A DNA stretch of 64,000 nt from Syntrophaceae bacterium (GTDB taxonomy: Bacteria; Desulfobacterota; Syntrophia; Syntrophales; PHBD01): NCBI GenBank assembly GCA_013177825.1, contig JABLXX010000011.1, forward strand, positions 1-64,000. Reading direction: 5' to 3'. Positions 1-8,854 of this stretch are shown here, piece by piece. A program made the translations under genes and the position numbers. The notes beneath the pieces are model-generated. The model did no database searches. It was not told the DNA's origin and saw only the letters and a program-made list of their open reading frames with translations. How positions within the stretch are numbered: position 1 is the first letter of the stretch; each line of letters begins with the position of its first letter.

Positions 1-117
1 CTGGACAACCTCCTCGGGACGGCCCCGAACTTCATGCTGGGCCTGTTCTTCCTGGCCCTGGTGACGACCATCGGCCGGCTCTACCAGGAGGCCTGGTCCA
101 AGAAGAAGGACGTCTGA
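1..117 (+). CDS. C-terminus of a membrane protein (5' truncated by window)
   Basis: The last 38 residues of a reading frame that enters from outside the window and ends at TGA 115-117. The stretch has a hydrophobic run (FMLGLFFLALVTTIG) followed by a basic tail (WSKKKDV), which reads as a final membrane helix with a cytoplasmic end under the positive-inside rule. I do not recognise the family from so short a piece. A hairpin lies about 70 bases downstream and could end its transcript. Confidence 0.5.
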   Translation: MDNLLGTAPNFMLGLFFLALVTTIGRLYQEAWSKKKDV

Positions 118-185
118 GCAAACGCGCCCTGCACGGCGCAGGACATATCGCAACCGGATCTTTTTCTGATCTGTGTTCCTCGAGC

Positions 186-220
186 AGCCCCGCCGGGTCC
201 CAGCCCAACGGGGCTTTCGA
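186..220 (+). terminator. Possible intrinsic terminator after the left-edge gene
   Basis: Seven-base-pair GC stem AGCCCCG (186-192) with CGGGGCT (209-215), loop of 16 bases, followed by a short T-rich stretch (TTTCGAGTCTT). The T tract is weak. It lies between the left-edge gene and the 3' end of the opposing hydrolase, so it could serve the left-edge gene. Confidence 0.4.
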
Positions 221-228
221 GTCTTAGC

Positions 229-1122
229 TTATCTCCCCTCCGCCACAACCCGGACCTTCGCCTGGAGGTTGATGAGATAGGGGCGCTCCTCCTGGAGGTT
301 CGCCCCCGTCGAGAGGTAGTCCTCCCCGTGAATCCGCCGGACCACGGCATCTCGATCTCCTCCGGAATCATGCAGGAAGCGCTCAATCCGGTCCCGGAAT
401 ACCCTCGTCTGTTCCAAGGAACGGGCTATGTACCCCCGGGCATCTTCGCCGGTGAGCGTGTAGTAGTGGCTCATCATGATGAGGTCCGGATCCAGGGAGA
501 GAAGCTTCTCGAGAGAGGCCACATAATCCCGGTAGCTCGCCAGGAACTCCGGCTGGATCGTGAAGTTCCTGTCGAAGACCCCGACGGCCTCGCCGGTGAT
601 GAGGGCCCTCAGCCGGGGGATGAAATAGCAGACGGAATCCCGGGTATGCCCGGGTGTGGCGATCACCCGGAAGGTCAGGCCGCCGCCGAAGTCCATCTCG
701 TCGCCGTCTTCCAGGATGACGTCAACCTCCAGGGAATCGAACGAGATGTCTTCGCTGCCCACTTGATCCCTGTACAACTCCTCGCAGTTCCCGCTCAGAC
801 TACGGATAAGCTCGATGGCGCTCGCCTTCCGCAGGGTCTCTGCCGCCAGGCGGTGCGCTCCCACACGCAGGCCCGGGATATGGCGCTTCAGGTACGGACA
901 GGAGCCGCAATGATCGAAATGGGCATGGGTCAGGCAAACGAACCGGAGCCGGCCGGCATCTCCCAGGCGGTCCTGGAGATCCTTCCGGTAGGTGGGCCCC
1001 ATGAACGTCATGCCGGCATCGAACAGGACGGGCGTTTCCCCGGCCAGCAGATAGGCCGGCAGGTGCGGCCCTCCAATGGCATAAAGGCCTTCGGCCAGTT
1101 TCCCCTCGCTTTTGATGATCAT
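229..1122 (-). CDS. Metallo-beta-lactamase-fold hydrolase
   Basis: A 297-residue MBL-fold protein. The signature metal ligands THAHFDHCG (HxHxDH) lie about a quarter of the way in, and later ligands include the TPGHTRD motif and an SHYYTL motif near the C-terminus, in the order expected for glyoxalase II/flavoprotein-like MBL enzymes. The reading frame is open for 21 more codons upstream, but I place the start at ATG 1122, which is preceded by GGGGG six bases away and opens with a typical N-terminus (MIIKSEG). Family members hydrolyse thioesters, lactones or esters with two bound metals; the substrate cannot be read from the sequence. It stands alone, divergent from the spermidine-synthase-like gene. 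Confidence 0.85.
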   Translation of the reverse strand: MIIKSEGKLAEGLYAIGGPHLPAYLLAGETPVLFDAGMTFMGPTYRKDLQDRLGDAGRLRFVCLTHAHFDHCGSCPYLKRHIPGLRVGAHRLAAETLRKASAIELIRSLSGNCEELYRDQVGSEDISFDSLEVDVILEDGDEMDFGGGLTFRVIATPGHTRDSVCYFIPRLRALITGEAVGVFDRNFTIQPEFLASYRDYVASLEKLLSLDPDLIMMSHYYTLTGEDARGYIARSLEQTRVFRDRIERFLHDSGGDRDAVVRRIHGEDYLSTGANLQEERPYLINLQAKVRVVAEGR

Positions 1123-1381
1123 GATTCCCCCGTGAAAAGTATTCCCGCTTCCGGCAGCCCCGGCAGACAGTCCGGTGGCCGGCAATAACCACCGTCCCCC
1201 GACCGCCGAAGAACGGTGTTTTGCATAGCACGATCAACCACCGTTTTCCACCGGCCTGCGTTTTCATCCTGCGGCGGGGATTTTTCGTCGGAACCGACAA
1301 TGCCGCTTGACCCGGAAGAGCGGATGGGCAATACAGGACTCTCAGAAATCATTGAGGAGATCAGTCCCCGCCGGCCCGTCC

Positions 1382-2278
1382 ATGAAAACATCCCGATTCC
1401 CGTGCCGCCTGTTCGGCATCACATTCTTCCTGCTCCTTCTTCTCGGGACGCCGCAGAAGGTCCCGGCGGGAAACGAGCAGACCCTCTACGAAGGGGATTC
1501 GATTTACAACCATATCACGATCCGCCAGGCGGGTTTGAACCGCTGCATGATCTTCGGGCGTCATCGGGACCAGCGCCAGACCTGCATGAACATCCCACGG
1601 CCCGATGAATCCGTCTTCGAATACACCGCCATGATGTTCGTCGGGTTTCAGTTTCTTCCGGACACCCGGAGTGTCTGCCTCATCGGCCTCGGGGGAGGCT
1701 ATATCCCGACGGTGTTCCGCATGCATCTGCCCCAGGTCCGTCTGCAGTCCGTGGAGGTGGATCCGCTGGTGGTCCGTCTCGCAAAGGATTACTTTCATTT
1801 TCAGCTTGCCGCGGGCCATGCCCTGTCCGTCACCGACGGCCGGCAATATCTTCGGAGAAATCCCGGGAAATTCGACCAGATCTGGATCGATGCCTTCAAT
1901 TCCGATTACATCCCGGCGCACATGACGACAAAGGAGTTCCTCGAACTGTGCCTTTCGAGACTGACGCAAAATGGTGTCGTCGTCCAGAACGTCCACAACT
2001 CGAATCAGCTCTTTGACGCCCAGGTAACGACTTTCCGCAGCGTCTTCCGCCATGTCTACGTCTTCGAGGGAACGAACAGCAGCAATTCCATCATCGTTGC
2101 CACCCGGGCCCCCCTGTATCCGCCGCCCCGGCTCTGCGGAGAGCGTTGCAGGAGCCGGATCGGTCCGATCGACCTGATCCGGGAATCCCGGAAATTCGAC
2201 CCGAATCCCAGAATCCGGAAGGAAAAGATCCTGACAGACGACTATAACCCGGCCAACCTTCTCTTGAATCGAAGATAA
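1382..2278 (+). CDS. Spermidine-synthase-like methyltransferase-fold protein with N-terminal signal/anchor
   Basis: A 298-residue protein with the Rossmann-type aminopropyl/methyltransferase fold of spermidine synthases: a nucleotide-binding glycine loop (LIGLGGGYIPT), the acidic ligand at the end of the next strand (SVEVDP), and the later VTDGRQYL...IWIDAFNSD block with the polyamine-synthase-like Asp residues. The N-terminus from ATG 1382 is basic and then strongly hydrophobic (FGITFFLLLLLGTP), a signal peptide or membrane anchor. An in-frame TTG exists at 1307, but the signal sequence favours 1382; no strong ribosome site is seen for either. The next gene encodes the membrane part found fused to this domain in 'MFS/spermidine synthase' proteins, so the two probably work as one complex. 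Whether it makes polyamines is unproven. Confidence 0.8.
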   Translation: MKTSRFPCRLFGITFFLLLLLGTPQKVPAGNEQTLYEGDSIYNHITIRQAGLNRCMIFGRHRDQRQTCMNIPRPDESVFEYTAMMFVGFQFLPDTRSVCLIGLGGGYIPTVFRMHLPQVRLQSVEVDPLVVRLAKDYFHFQLAAGHALSVTDGRQYLRRNPGKFDQIWIDAFNSDYIPAHMTTKEFLELCLSRLTQNGVVVQNVHNSNQLFDAQVTTFRSVFRHVYVFEGTNSSNSIIVATRAPLYPPPRLCGERCRSRIGPIDLIRESRKFDPNPRIRKEKILTDDYNPANLLLNRR

Positions 2279-2326
2279 CAGGAGATCGAAGGATCGCCGG
2301 ATAATCCCTTTCAGTAAGGACGCATT

Positions 2327-2953
2327 ATGGGACTCGCATACTTTGCGTTTGCATTGCTTCTGTTCACATTCGGATCGGTCATCATGAGCCTCGAGATCCT
2401 CTCGTCAAACCTGATGTCCCCATATTTCGGAGGCTCTGTGTACATATGGGGCAGCATCATCAGTTCCTTCATGGTCCATTTTTCCATTGGATATGTCCTG
2501 GGCGGTTACCTGGCGAAACGGGCCTTCAAGGTTTCCTTTTTCGCCGTCCTCCTGATTGTCAGCTCGGCCTGGGTACTATTCATCCCCCTGCTCCACGCCC
2601 CCGCGTGCAATTTCATCGCCGACCGGATTGTCGATGTCCGCGCCGGATCGCTCGCGGCCATGAATATCCTCTTTTTCGTTCCCATCACGATCATGGCCAC
2701 GGTATCACCTTACATCATCGGAATCCTGACCCATTATCACCGGGATTCGAGTCTGACCGCCGGTCTGGTCCTCTTCCTTTCGACCTTCGGCTCCTTCGTG
2801 GGGACAAACCTGACGGCTTTCTTCCTGATCGACTGGTTTCCCGTATCGAGAATCGTCACCGGGTTGGGCTGGATATGCCTGGCCGCGTCACTGCTGGTCC
2901 TTTCTTTCCGGCTGGACAGGAAACTCGGCCGCGCCTCCCGTATCCGCCTATAG
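2327..2953 (+). CDS. Membrane domain partner of spermidine-synthase-like protein
   Basis: A 208-residue, six-helix membrane protein resembling the N-terminal membrane half of fused MFS/spermidine-synthase proteins: SLEIL near the start, SPYFGGSVYIWGSII in the first loop/helix 2, ATVSPYIIGIL and LSTFGSFVGTNLTAFFL in later helices. In the fused family this region precedes the synthase domain in one chain; here it is a separate gene downstream of it (49-base gap). TAAGGA six bases before ATG 2327 supports the start. The identity is by motif recall. The transported or bound ligand is unknown. Confidence 0.75.
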   Translation: MGLAYFAFALLLFTFGSVIMSLEILSSNLMSPYFGGSVYIWGSIISSFMVHFSIGYVLGGYLAKRAFKVSFFAVLLIVSSAWVLFIPLLHAPACNFIADRIVDVRAGSLAAMNILFFVPITIMATVSPYIIGILTHYHRDSSLTAGLVLFLSTFGSFVGTNLTAFFLIDWFPVSRIVTGLGWICLAASLLVLSFRLDRKLGRASRIRL

Positions 2954-2958
2954 GAGAA

Positions 2959-3004
2959 TATTTTTTAAAAAAATCTTGACATCCATAGAGGATCATACTA
3001 CGGG
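2959..3004 (+). promoter_or_regulatory. Promoter candidate with A/T-rich upstream element for cold-shock gene
   Basis: An A/T tract (tattttttaaaaaaatc) runs directly into a consensus -35 TTGACA (2976-2981). At 17 bases the -10 position reads TACGGG, which is poor, so the exact start is unsure. The arrangement (UP-like tract, -35, G-rich -10) parallels the second cold-shock gene at 23.9 kb, and would give a leader of about 180 bases. Confidence 0.4.
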
Positions 3005-3094
3005 GACGGACAATTCATAGAACGTGTCCGCCAGGTACGGTTGTTCTGCCGACACGGAAAAAGTTGGATCGAAACATTTGAAGCGCAGAGGTTG

Positions 3095-3134
3095 GCCACC
3101 GTGCTCTTCTTAAGAGTCCAGGTGGCTTTTTATT
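3095..3134 (+). promoter_or_regulatory. Terminator-like hairpin in cold-shock leader
   Basis: GCCACC (3095-3100) pairs with GGTGGC (3121-3126) and is followed at once by TTTTTATT. An inner stem CTCTT/AAGAG (3104-3116) stacks inside the loop. The hairpin lies upstream of the cold-shock start codon (3188) on the same strand, so it would stop transcription before the gene unless bypassed. See the matching structure at 23965-24001. Confidence 0.55.
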
Positions 3135-3187
3135 CTGCCCTCGTTCCATCCGACTTTGGGAAAATTTGAGAAAGGAGGGTGCAAACG

Positions 3188-3388
3188 ATGGCAGAAGGAA
3201 AGGTGAAGTGGTTCAACGAGCAGAAAGGCTTCGGGTTCATCGAGAAGGATGAAGGCGGCGATGTGTTCGTCCATTTCAGTGCGATCCAGGGCACTGGCTT
3301 CAAGACGCTGGTCGAGGGTCAGCGTGTGAGTTTCGATGTCACGCAGGGCAAGAAAGGCCCCGCGGCGGAAAACGTAAAGCCCCTGTAA
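3188..3388 (+). CDS. Cold-shock domain protein (CspA family)
   Basis: A 66-residue single cold-shock domain, the usual length. RNP1 (KGFGFI) and RNP2 (VFVHF) are intact, with the start [18 protein letters not shown] typical of the family. It binds single-stranded RNA and DNA and melts secondary structure, acting as an RNA chaperone or antiterminator. ATG 3188 is preceded by AAAGGAGGG with good spacing; an in-frame ATG three codons earlier lacks that spacing. The gene is monocistronic, with a long structured leader and a strong terminator directly after it. Confidence 0.97.
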   Translation: MAEGKVKWFNEQKGFGFIEKDEGGDVFVHFSAIQGTGFKTLVEGQRVSFDVTQGKKGPAAENVKPL

Positions 3389-3405
3389 GCATTAATCCAA
3401 AAGCA

Positions 3406-3455
3406 AAGAAGCACTCCCGTGCCGGGTTCGGCGTTGGGGTGCTTCTTCTTTTTAT
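3406..3455 (+). terminator. Intrinsic terminator of the cold-shock gene
   Basis: Twelve-pair stem AAGAAGCACTCC (3406-3417) with GGGGTGCTTCTT (3436-3447, one G-T pair) and an inner GCCG/CGGC hairpin in the loop, followed by TTCTTTTTAT. It lies 18 bases after the stop codon. Confidence 0.85.
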
Positions 3456-3492
3456 GCCTTCCAAAACCAAAGCAACAGCCAGGGGGTAATTC

Positions 3493-3702
3493 ATGGTCCG
3501 ATCCAAATACACATTTCAGAAGCGGGAAAAGGAAAGAGCACGTCAGAAGAAACAGCAGGAAAAGGTTGCCCGCCGGATCGAAGCGAAGGAGTCCAAGGCC
3601 TTGGCTCGGGCAGAAAACCCGTCGGAAGATCCTGATATCGCCGGTATCGTTCCCGGGCCACAGCCGCTGCCTGAGCAGTGGGATGACGGCAGCAATCAAT
3701 AG
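3493..3702 (+). CDS. Small basic coiled-coil protein, unknown function
   Basis: A 69-residue protein, very rich in Lys, Arg and Glu in its first two thirds (KREKERARQKKQQEKVARR), which should form one long charged helix or coiled coil, and acidic/Pro-rich at the end. AGGGGG about seven bases before ATG 3493 supports translation. I do not recognise a domain. It sits just after the cold-shock terminator and converges on trpA with only seven bases between the stops. Similar short charged proteins are common near ribosome-related genes, but no role can be assigned. Confidence 0.65.
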   Translation: MVRSKYTFQKREKERARQKKQQEKVARRIEAKESKALARAENPSEDPDIAGIVPGPQPLPEQWDDGSNQ

Positions 3703-3709
3703 CTGACGG

Positions 3710-4552
3710 TCAACTCCATCTTCTCTTCTCCAAACCGCCCGGTCCCTCCTGCCGCTTTCCGTCGATGGCTTCCCGGATCTCCCGGACAAAGGAAACCGCT
3801 GTCTTGACCAGATTAACGCTGCCTGCATTTTCCCTGATCAGCCGGACCAGCGCACTGCCGACAACGATGCCGTCGGCCAAGGGCGCGATACCGGCTGCCT
3901 GCCCGGCCGTGGCAATGCCGAATCCGGCGACGATCGGCAGATCCGTCTCCTCCCGGATCCTTTCCAAATCGCGCCGGACATCATCCGGCCGCGGTGTGCT
4001 CGTGCCCGTCACCCCCGTAACGGAGATGGCATAGACGAAACCCGTCGCCCGGCGAAGGATCGTCCTTGCCCGCTTCGTGTCCGTCGTCGGTGCAACGAGC
4101 GAAATGAAGGCCAGGCCCGCCGGATCTGTGAACCGTCTCAACTCTCCAGTCTCCTCGAAGGGGAGATCGACTACGAGAAGCCCATCCACGCCCGCGGCGG
4201 CGGCATCCCGGGCAAACCGCTCGACTCCGTAGCTCAGGATGGGATTGAAATATCCGAACAGCACCACGGGAATGTCGGACCGCCGGCGAAGGGAATCGAT
4301 CCGGTCGAGAATCCCCGCCAGGGTTGTCCCCCGCTTCAGCGCCCGTTGGGACGCCGCCTGGATGACCGGGCCGTCGGCCGTGGGGTCGGAAAATGGAACC
4401 CCTATCTCGAGGATATCGACTCCGGCGGCCTCCAGGGCCAGGGCCAGCGCCTCCGTCGTCTCCAGATCCGGATCCCCCGCCGTCAGGTAGGCCACAAAAA
4501 CCTTTCGTCCCTCCGCTTTTCTTCGGGCAAACGCCTTCTCAATGCGTCCCAC
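3710..4552 (-). CDS. trpA: Tryptophan synthase alpha chain
   Basis: Cleaves indole-3-glycerol phosphate to indole and glyceraldehyde-3-phosphate; indole passes through the tunnel to TrpB. Both catalytic acids are visible, Glu in DILEIGVPF and Asp in FSDPTADGP, along with the phosphate-binding GFGIAT and GIVVGSALV loops. I choose GTG 4552 because AAAGGAGG lies six bases before it; ATG 4558 abuts that site directly. This gives 280 residues, slightly over the usual 268. The start overlaps the end of trpB by 14 bases, so the two chains of the complex are translationally coupled. It is the last gene of the trp operon. Confidence 0.97.
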   Translation of the reverse strand: MGRIEKAFARRKAEGRKVFVAYLTAGDPDLETTEALALALEAAGVDILEIGVPFSDPTADGPVIQAASQRALKRGTTLAGILDRIDSLRRRSDIPVVLFGYFNPILSYGVERFARDAAAAGVDGLLVVDLPFEETGELRRFTDPAGLAFISLVAPTTDTKRARTILRRATGFVYAISVTGVTGTSTPRPDDVRRDLERIREETDLPIVAGFGIATAGQAAGIAPLADGIVVGSALVRLIRENAGSVNLVKTAVSFVREIREAIDGKRQEGPGGLEKRRWS

Positions 4553-5753
4553 GAGCATCCTCCTTTTCCTGTCTTCCGGCCATGACTTCCGCATCCTTGT
4601 CCCCCCGTCCGGAAAGGTTGACGATCATGATCGAGTCCTTCCCGAGCGTCGGCGCCAGGGTCATGGCATAGGCGACGGCATGGGCGCTTTCCATGGCGGG
4701 GATGATGCCTTCCAGCCTGGACAGCCGTGAAAAAGCCGCCATGGCCTCCCGATCAAGGACGGCGACGTAACGGGCGCGGCCGCCGGCATGAAAAGCGCTG
4801 TGCTCGGGGCCCACGCCGGGATAATCGAGCCCCGCGGCAATGGAATGGGCGTCCCGCACCTGGCCGTCTTCGTCCTGCAGCAGGAAGGTCTTGTTTCCAT
4901 GGAGAACGCCGATCCGGCCGGCGGTGATGCTGGCGGCATGCATCCCCGTCTCCAGACCCAACCCCGCCGCTTCGACACCGATCATTTTCACCCCGGGATC
5001 GTTGCGGAACGGATAAAACAGTCCCATGGCGTTGCTCCCTCCGCCGACGCAGGCCACCAGCAGGTCCGGCAACCGCCCTTCTTTCTCCATGATCTGCCGC
5101 CTTGCCTCGCGGCCGATGGCGCTCTGGAAGTCGCGGACCATCATCGGGTAGGGGTGGGGACCCGCCGTCGTGCCGATTACGTAGAAGGTATCCCGGACAG
5201 TGGCGGTCCAGTACCGCATGGCCTCGTTCATGGCATCCTTCAGCGTCGCCGTGCCGGAGGATACGGGAACGACCTCGGCCCCAAGGATCTTCATACGGTA
5301 AACGTTGGGCGCCTGCCGGCGGATGTCCTCCTTGCCCATGAAGATGCGGCACTCCATGCCGAAGAGGGCCGCCACGGTGGCCGTGGCCACGCCGTGCTGG
5401 CCCGCCCCGGTCTCGGCGATGACCTTTCGCTTGCCCATGCGCCGGGCCAGGAGGGCTTGCCCCAGGGTGTTGTTGATCTTGTGGGAGCCCGTGTGATTCA
5501 GGTCTTCCCGTTTCAGGTAGATCCGGGCACCGCCGAGGGACTCCGTCAGGCGGGAGGCAAAATAGAGGGGCGTCTCCCGGCCGCCGTAGTCCCTTTGCAG
5601 CATCCTGAATTCCCGCCGGAACTGCTGGTCCCGCCGGGCCTCCCGATAGGCCGCTTCCAGTTCGTAAAGGGCCGGCATGAGCGTCTCCGCGGCGTAGCGC
5701 CCCCCGAAGGGGCCGAAATGGCCGCGCCGGTCCGGCTGCCTGTTCGTCTTCAT
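4539..5753 (-). CDS. trpB: Tryptophan synthase beta chain
   Basis: PLP enzyme that joins indole and serine to give tryptophan. The 404-residue length is normal for TrpB1. The PLP lysine is in [12 protein letters not shown], the phosphate loop is GGGSNAMG, and the N-terminal [14 protein letters not shown] motif is present. The start codon overlaps the trpF stop as ATGA. It forms the alpha2-beta2 complex with the next gene product. Nothing unusual is visible. Confidence 0.98.
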   Translation of the reverse strand: MKTNRQPDRRGHFGPFGGRYAAETLMPALYELEAAYREARRDQQFRREFRMLQRDYGGRETPLYFASRLTESLGGARIYLKREDLNHTGSHKINNTLGQALLARRMGKRKVIAETGAGQHGVATATVAALFGMECRIFMGKEDIRRQAPNVYRMKILGAEVVPVSSGTATLKDAMNEAMRYWTATVRDTFYVIGTTAGPHPYPMMVRDFQSAIGREARRQIMEKEGRLPDLLVACVGGGSNAMGLFYPFRNDPGVKMIGVEAAGLGLETGMHAASITAGRIGVLHGNKTFLLQDEDGQVRDAHSIAAGLDYPGVGPEHSAFHAGGRARYVAVLDREAMAAFSRLSRLEGIIPAMESAHAVAYAMTLAPTLGKDSIMIVNLSGRGDKDAEVMAGRQEKEDARGTH

Positions 5754-6478
5754 GGCTTGTCCTTTCTTGTTCCGGGAACATCGAAGCTTCCGCGGTCTGC
5801 CCCGGGAAACAAACGACAGAAGATCGCGGGTCCGTCTTCGTCACCCGACTCCCCGGCCTCCCGGTCGGCGGCCCGGACGATGGCGATGATCCGCCGCATC
5901 CGTTCATGGTCCTTGATTCCCAGGGCGGTCTCGATGCCGCTGTTGATGTCCACCGCCCGGGGTCGGACGGCGGTCAGGGCCTCCCGGATGTTGTCCTCCC
6001 GGAGTCCCCCGGCGAGGACAAGGGGAAAGGCCCGCCCCAGCGCGGCCGACAGGGTCCAGTCGGCGGTGCGTCCGGTCCCGCCGCGGCGGTCCGCATCCCG
6101 GCCGTCGGCCAGAAAAGCCTTCACCGGATAGGCGCCCAGCACGCTGATGTCCATGGATGCCGCGGGCCACACGGCCCTGATCAGCCGCTCCCGGGAAAAC
6201 CGGCGGCAGTATTCCGGCGGTTCGTCGCCGTGGAGCTGGATCATGTCCAGGCCGCAAGTCCCGGCGATATCCTCCACGAATGTGGCGTCCTGATTCACGA
6301 AGACACCTACGGTGACGATCCCCCTGGGCAGTCCGGCCCTGATCCGCCGGGCCTGCTCCGGGGAAACGCAGCGGCGGCTCGGCGGATAGAAGATGAACCC
6401 CAGGGCGTCGGCGCCCGACCGGGCGGCGCACAGGGCATCTTCCAGGCACGTGATCCCGCAGATCTTGATCTCCGTCAT
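5750..6478 (-). CDS. trpF: Phosphoribosylanthranilate isomerase
   Basis: Isomerises phosphoribosylanthranilate to the carboxyphenylamino-deoxyribulose phosphate. The general base Cys is in KICGIT at the N-terminus, the general acid Asp is in VDINSGIE, and the phosphate loops LAGG and SGIE are present. At 242 residues it is about 35 longer than typical TrpF; the extra is a C-terminal tail after the last barrel helix ([11 protein letters not shown] onward) with no recognised motif. Start overlaps trpC and stop overlaps trpB, both as ATGA. Confidence 0.96.
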   Translation of the reverse strand: MTEIKICGITCLEDALCAARSGADALGFIFYPPSRRCVSPEQARRIRAGLPRGIVTVGVFVNQDATFVEDIAGTCGLDMIQLHGDEPPEYCRRFSRERLIRAVWPAASMDISVLGAYPVKAFLADGRDADRRGGTGRTADWTLSAALGRAFPLVLAGGLREDNIREALTAVRPRAVDINSGIETALGIKDHERMRRIIAIVRAADREAGESGDEDGPAIFCRLFPGADRGSFDVPGTRKDKP

Positions 6479-7260
6479 CGTCCCATCAGCTCCTTCAGTT
6501 TCATCGTCGGATCGGGGGCCTTCATCAGGGCCTCGCCGATCAGAAAAGCGTGCACACCCGCAGCGAGAAGGCGCTCAATATCGTCCCGGGTTTGGATGCC
6601 GCTCTCGCTGACGACCGTCATGCCCGCCGGCACCCGGGGCGCCAGCTCCAACGTCGTCGTCAGGTCCGTCCGGAAGGTGTCGAGGTCGCGGTTGTTGATC
6701 CCCACGAGAACGGCCCCGGCACGGAGGGCAAGGTCCAGCTCCCCGCCGCCGTGGACCTCCACAAGGGCGCTCATGCCCAGCGAGGACGCCCGGGAAACGT
6801 ACTCCCGGAGCCGGTCCTCCTCCAGGATGCGGGCGATCAGGAGCACCGCATCGGCCCCCAGGAGCCGAGCCTCGACGATCTGGTACTCGTCGATGACAAA
6901 GTCCTTGCGCAGGACGGGGAGGCCCGCCTCCCGCCGCACCTCCGCGAGATGGACGCCGGCGCCCTCAAAAAACGTTTCGTCCGTCAGGACCGAGAGGGCG
7001 GCCGCCCCGCCGCTCTCATAGGCGGCAGCAATCTCCCGGGGCCGGAAGTCCTCGCAAAGGCGGCCTTTGGAGGGGGAGGCCCGCTTGATCTCGGCAATGA
7101 TCGCGCAGGGATTCCTGCGCAGCGCCTCCCGGAAATCGCGCACGGGCGGAGCCCCGTGAAGGGAGCGCTCCAGGACCTCAAGGGGCGTCCGTGCCTTCGC
7201 GAGGGCCACTTCCCGTTTTTTCACCTCCACGATGCGGTCGAGTATCACGGGACACCTCAT
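6475..7260 (-). CDS. trpC: Indole-3-glycerol-phosphate synthase
   Basis: Closes the indole ring from the TrpF product. A 261-residue TIM barrel with the expected motifs: IIAEIKRASPSKG (catalytic Lys and substrate-binding Ser), VLRKDFVID (second Lys), ALVEVH, GINNRDL and VSESGI. The frame stays open far upstream through trpD, but the true start is ATG 7260, which overlaps the trpD stop as TGATG. TrpC and TrpF are separate proteins here, not fused as in E. coli. Confidence 0.97.
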   Translation of the reverse strand: MRCPVILDRIVEVKKREVALAKARTPLEVLERSLHGAPPVRDFREALRRNPCAIIAEIKRASPSKGRLCEDFRPREIAAAYESGGAAALSVLTDETFFEGAGVHLAEVRREAGLPVLRKDFVIDEYQIVEARLLGADAVLLIARILEEDRLREYVSRASSLGMSALVEVHGGGELDLALRAGAVLVGINNRDLDTFRTDLTTTLELAPRVPAGMTVVSESGIQTRDDIERLLAAGVHAFLIGEALMKAPDPTMKLKELMGR

Positions 7261-8270
7261 CAGGCGTGGCTCATCTCGATCAGGGCCTGGAGCTTCTTCA
7301 CGGCCGCGCCGTCGTCGATGCATTCCCGGGCGACAGCGGCTCCCTCCTGGACCGTCCCGGCCTTCCCGCCGGCGACGATGGCAAAGGCGGCATTCAGCAC
7401 CACCACGTCCCGGCAGGGTCCGTGCTCTCCCGCCAGGACGGCCCGGACGATGCGGGCGTTGGCTTCGGCGTCTCCGCCCACGAGGGATTCGGGGGGATGA
7501 ATCTCCCCGACGATATCCAGCGGGTTGAAGTTGTAGGTCCGGACAAGGCCGTCCTTCAATTCCGAAACCCTCGTCTCTCCCGTCACCGTGACTTCGTCGA
7601 GCCCGTCCAGGCCGTGAACGACGAAGGCTCGCTTCGTCCCCAGGTTTTTCAGCACCCCCGCGAAAGTCTCCGTGAGGTGGGGATCGTAGACGCCGATGAG
7701 CTGGGCCGTCGCGCCCGCCGGGTTGGTCAGGGGACCCAGCATGTTGAAGATCGTCCGGATTCCCGTCTCGCGGCGGGGCCCGGCGGCGTACTTCATGGCC
7801 CCGTGCAGGCGGGGGGCAAAGAGAAAGCCGATGCCGATCTGCTGGATGCACTCCTCGACGACGTCCGGCTCCGCCTCGATGTTGACGCCCAGGGCCTCGA
7901 GAACGTCGGCGCTGCCGCAGCCGCTGGAGACGGCCCGGTTGCCGTGCTTGGCCACCGTCAGGCCCGCAGCGGCCGCGACAAACGCTGCCGTCGTGGAAAT
8001 GTTGAAGGTGTTGCTCCCGTCGCCGCCGGTGCCGCAGGTATCGACGATGACGCCGGACCGGGCGTCGATGCGGGTCGCCTTCTGCCGCATCACCCGCGCC
8101 GCCCCCGTCACCTCCTCGACCGTCTCTCCCTTCATGCGAAGGGCCGTAATGAAGGCACCGATCTGGGCGGGCGTCGCCTTGCCCTCCATGATGGAATCCA
8201 TCGCGGACATCATCTCCCCTTCCCGCAGGTCCTCCCGACGGACGACCTTGTTCAGTACCTGCTTCAGCAT
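7260..8270 (-). CDS. trpD: Anthranilate phosphoribosyltransferase
   Basis: Transfers phosphoribose from PRPP to anthranilate. A 336-residue family member with the PRPP/Mg glycine loop [18 protein letters not shown] and the downstream [21 protein letters not shown] anthranilate/PRPP region. It is not fused to the glutamine amidotransferase, unlike in E. coli. The start overlaps trpG by seven bases and the stop overlaps trpC. Confidence 0.97.
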   Translation of the reverse strand: MLKQVLNKVVRREDLREGEMMSAMDSIMEGKATPAQIGAFITALRMKGETVEEVTGAARVMRQKATRIDARSGVIVDTCGTGGDGSNTFNISTTAAFVAAAAGLTVAKHGNRAVSSGCGSADVLEALGVNIEAEPDVVEECIQQIGIGFLFAPRLHGAMKYAAGPRRETGIRTIFNMLGPLTNPAGATAQLIGVYDPHLTETFAGVLKNLGTKRAFVVHGLDGLDEVTVTGETRVSELKDGLVRTYNFNPLDIVGEIHPPESLVGGDAEANARIVRAVLAGEHGPCRDVVVLNAAFAIVAGGKAGTVQEGAAVARECIDDGAAVKKLQALIEMSHA

Positions 8271-8854
8271 GGCAGTTCCTCCTTCCGAACGTATGTTTCG
8301 AGGAAATTCCGGAGCATTCGCTTCCCGTTGGGCGTCAGGATCGACTCGGGGTGAAACTGGAGCCCCTCAACGGGAAACGTCTGGTGCCGGATTCCCATGA
8401 TTTCGCCCTCCTCCGTCTCGGCGCTGACGGCCAGGCAGTCCGGGAGGCTTCCCCTCTCGACGATAAGCGAGTGGTACCGCCCCGCCGTTATGGGATTGGG
8501 CATCCCCCGGAAGGTCGTTTTGCCGTCGTTCACGACGGGGGATGTCTTGCCGTGCATGACGCGCCCCGCCCGGACGACCCGGCCTCCGAAGGCCTGCCCG
8601 ATGGCCTGGTGGCCGAGACAGATGCCCAGGATGGGGATCTCTTCGTGGAAGCGTCGGACGACATCCAGAGTGATGCCCGCTTCTTCCGGGGTGCAGGGAC
8701 CGGGGGACAGAACGATGGCCTCCGGCGCCATGGCCTCGATCTCCTCCAGGGTCGTCTCGTCGTTCCGCCGGACGACCACGTCTTCGCCGAGCTGGCCCAG
8801 GTATTGGACCAGGTTGTAGGTAAACGAATCGTAATTATCGATCATCAGGATCAT
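8264..8854 (-). CDS. trpG: Anthranilate synthase component II (glutamine amidotransferase)
   Basis: Class I glutamine amidotransferase, 196 residues, that feeds ammonia to TrpE. The nucleophile Cys is in [12 protein letters not shown], and the His-Glu pair is in LQFHPESIL. The N-terminus [15 protein letters not shown] is diagnostic. In many bacteria the same subunit also serves PabA in folate synthesis; no pabB is seen in the window. GGAGG lies eight bases before the start, and the ATG overlaps the trpE stop as ATGA. Confidence 0.97.
   Translation of the reverse strand: MILMIDNYDSFTYNLVQYLGQLGEDVVVRRNDETTLEEIEAMAPEAIVLSPGPCTPEEAGITLDVVRRFHEEIPILGICLGHQAIGQAFGGRVVRAGRVMHGKTSPVVNDGKTTFRGMPNPITAGRYHSLIVERGSLPDCLAVSAETEEGEIMGIRHQTFPVEGLQFHPESILTPNGKRMLRNFLETYVRKEELPC

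Noticed and set aside
4788-6131. 447-residue plus-strand frame opposite trpB/trpF
   Set aside because: Antisense shadow; no independent support.
6475-7851. 458-codon frame including trpC
   Set aside because: The first 197 codons are an out-of-frame reading of trpD; the TGATG junction at 7260 marks the real start.
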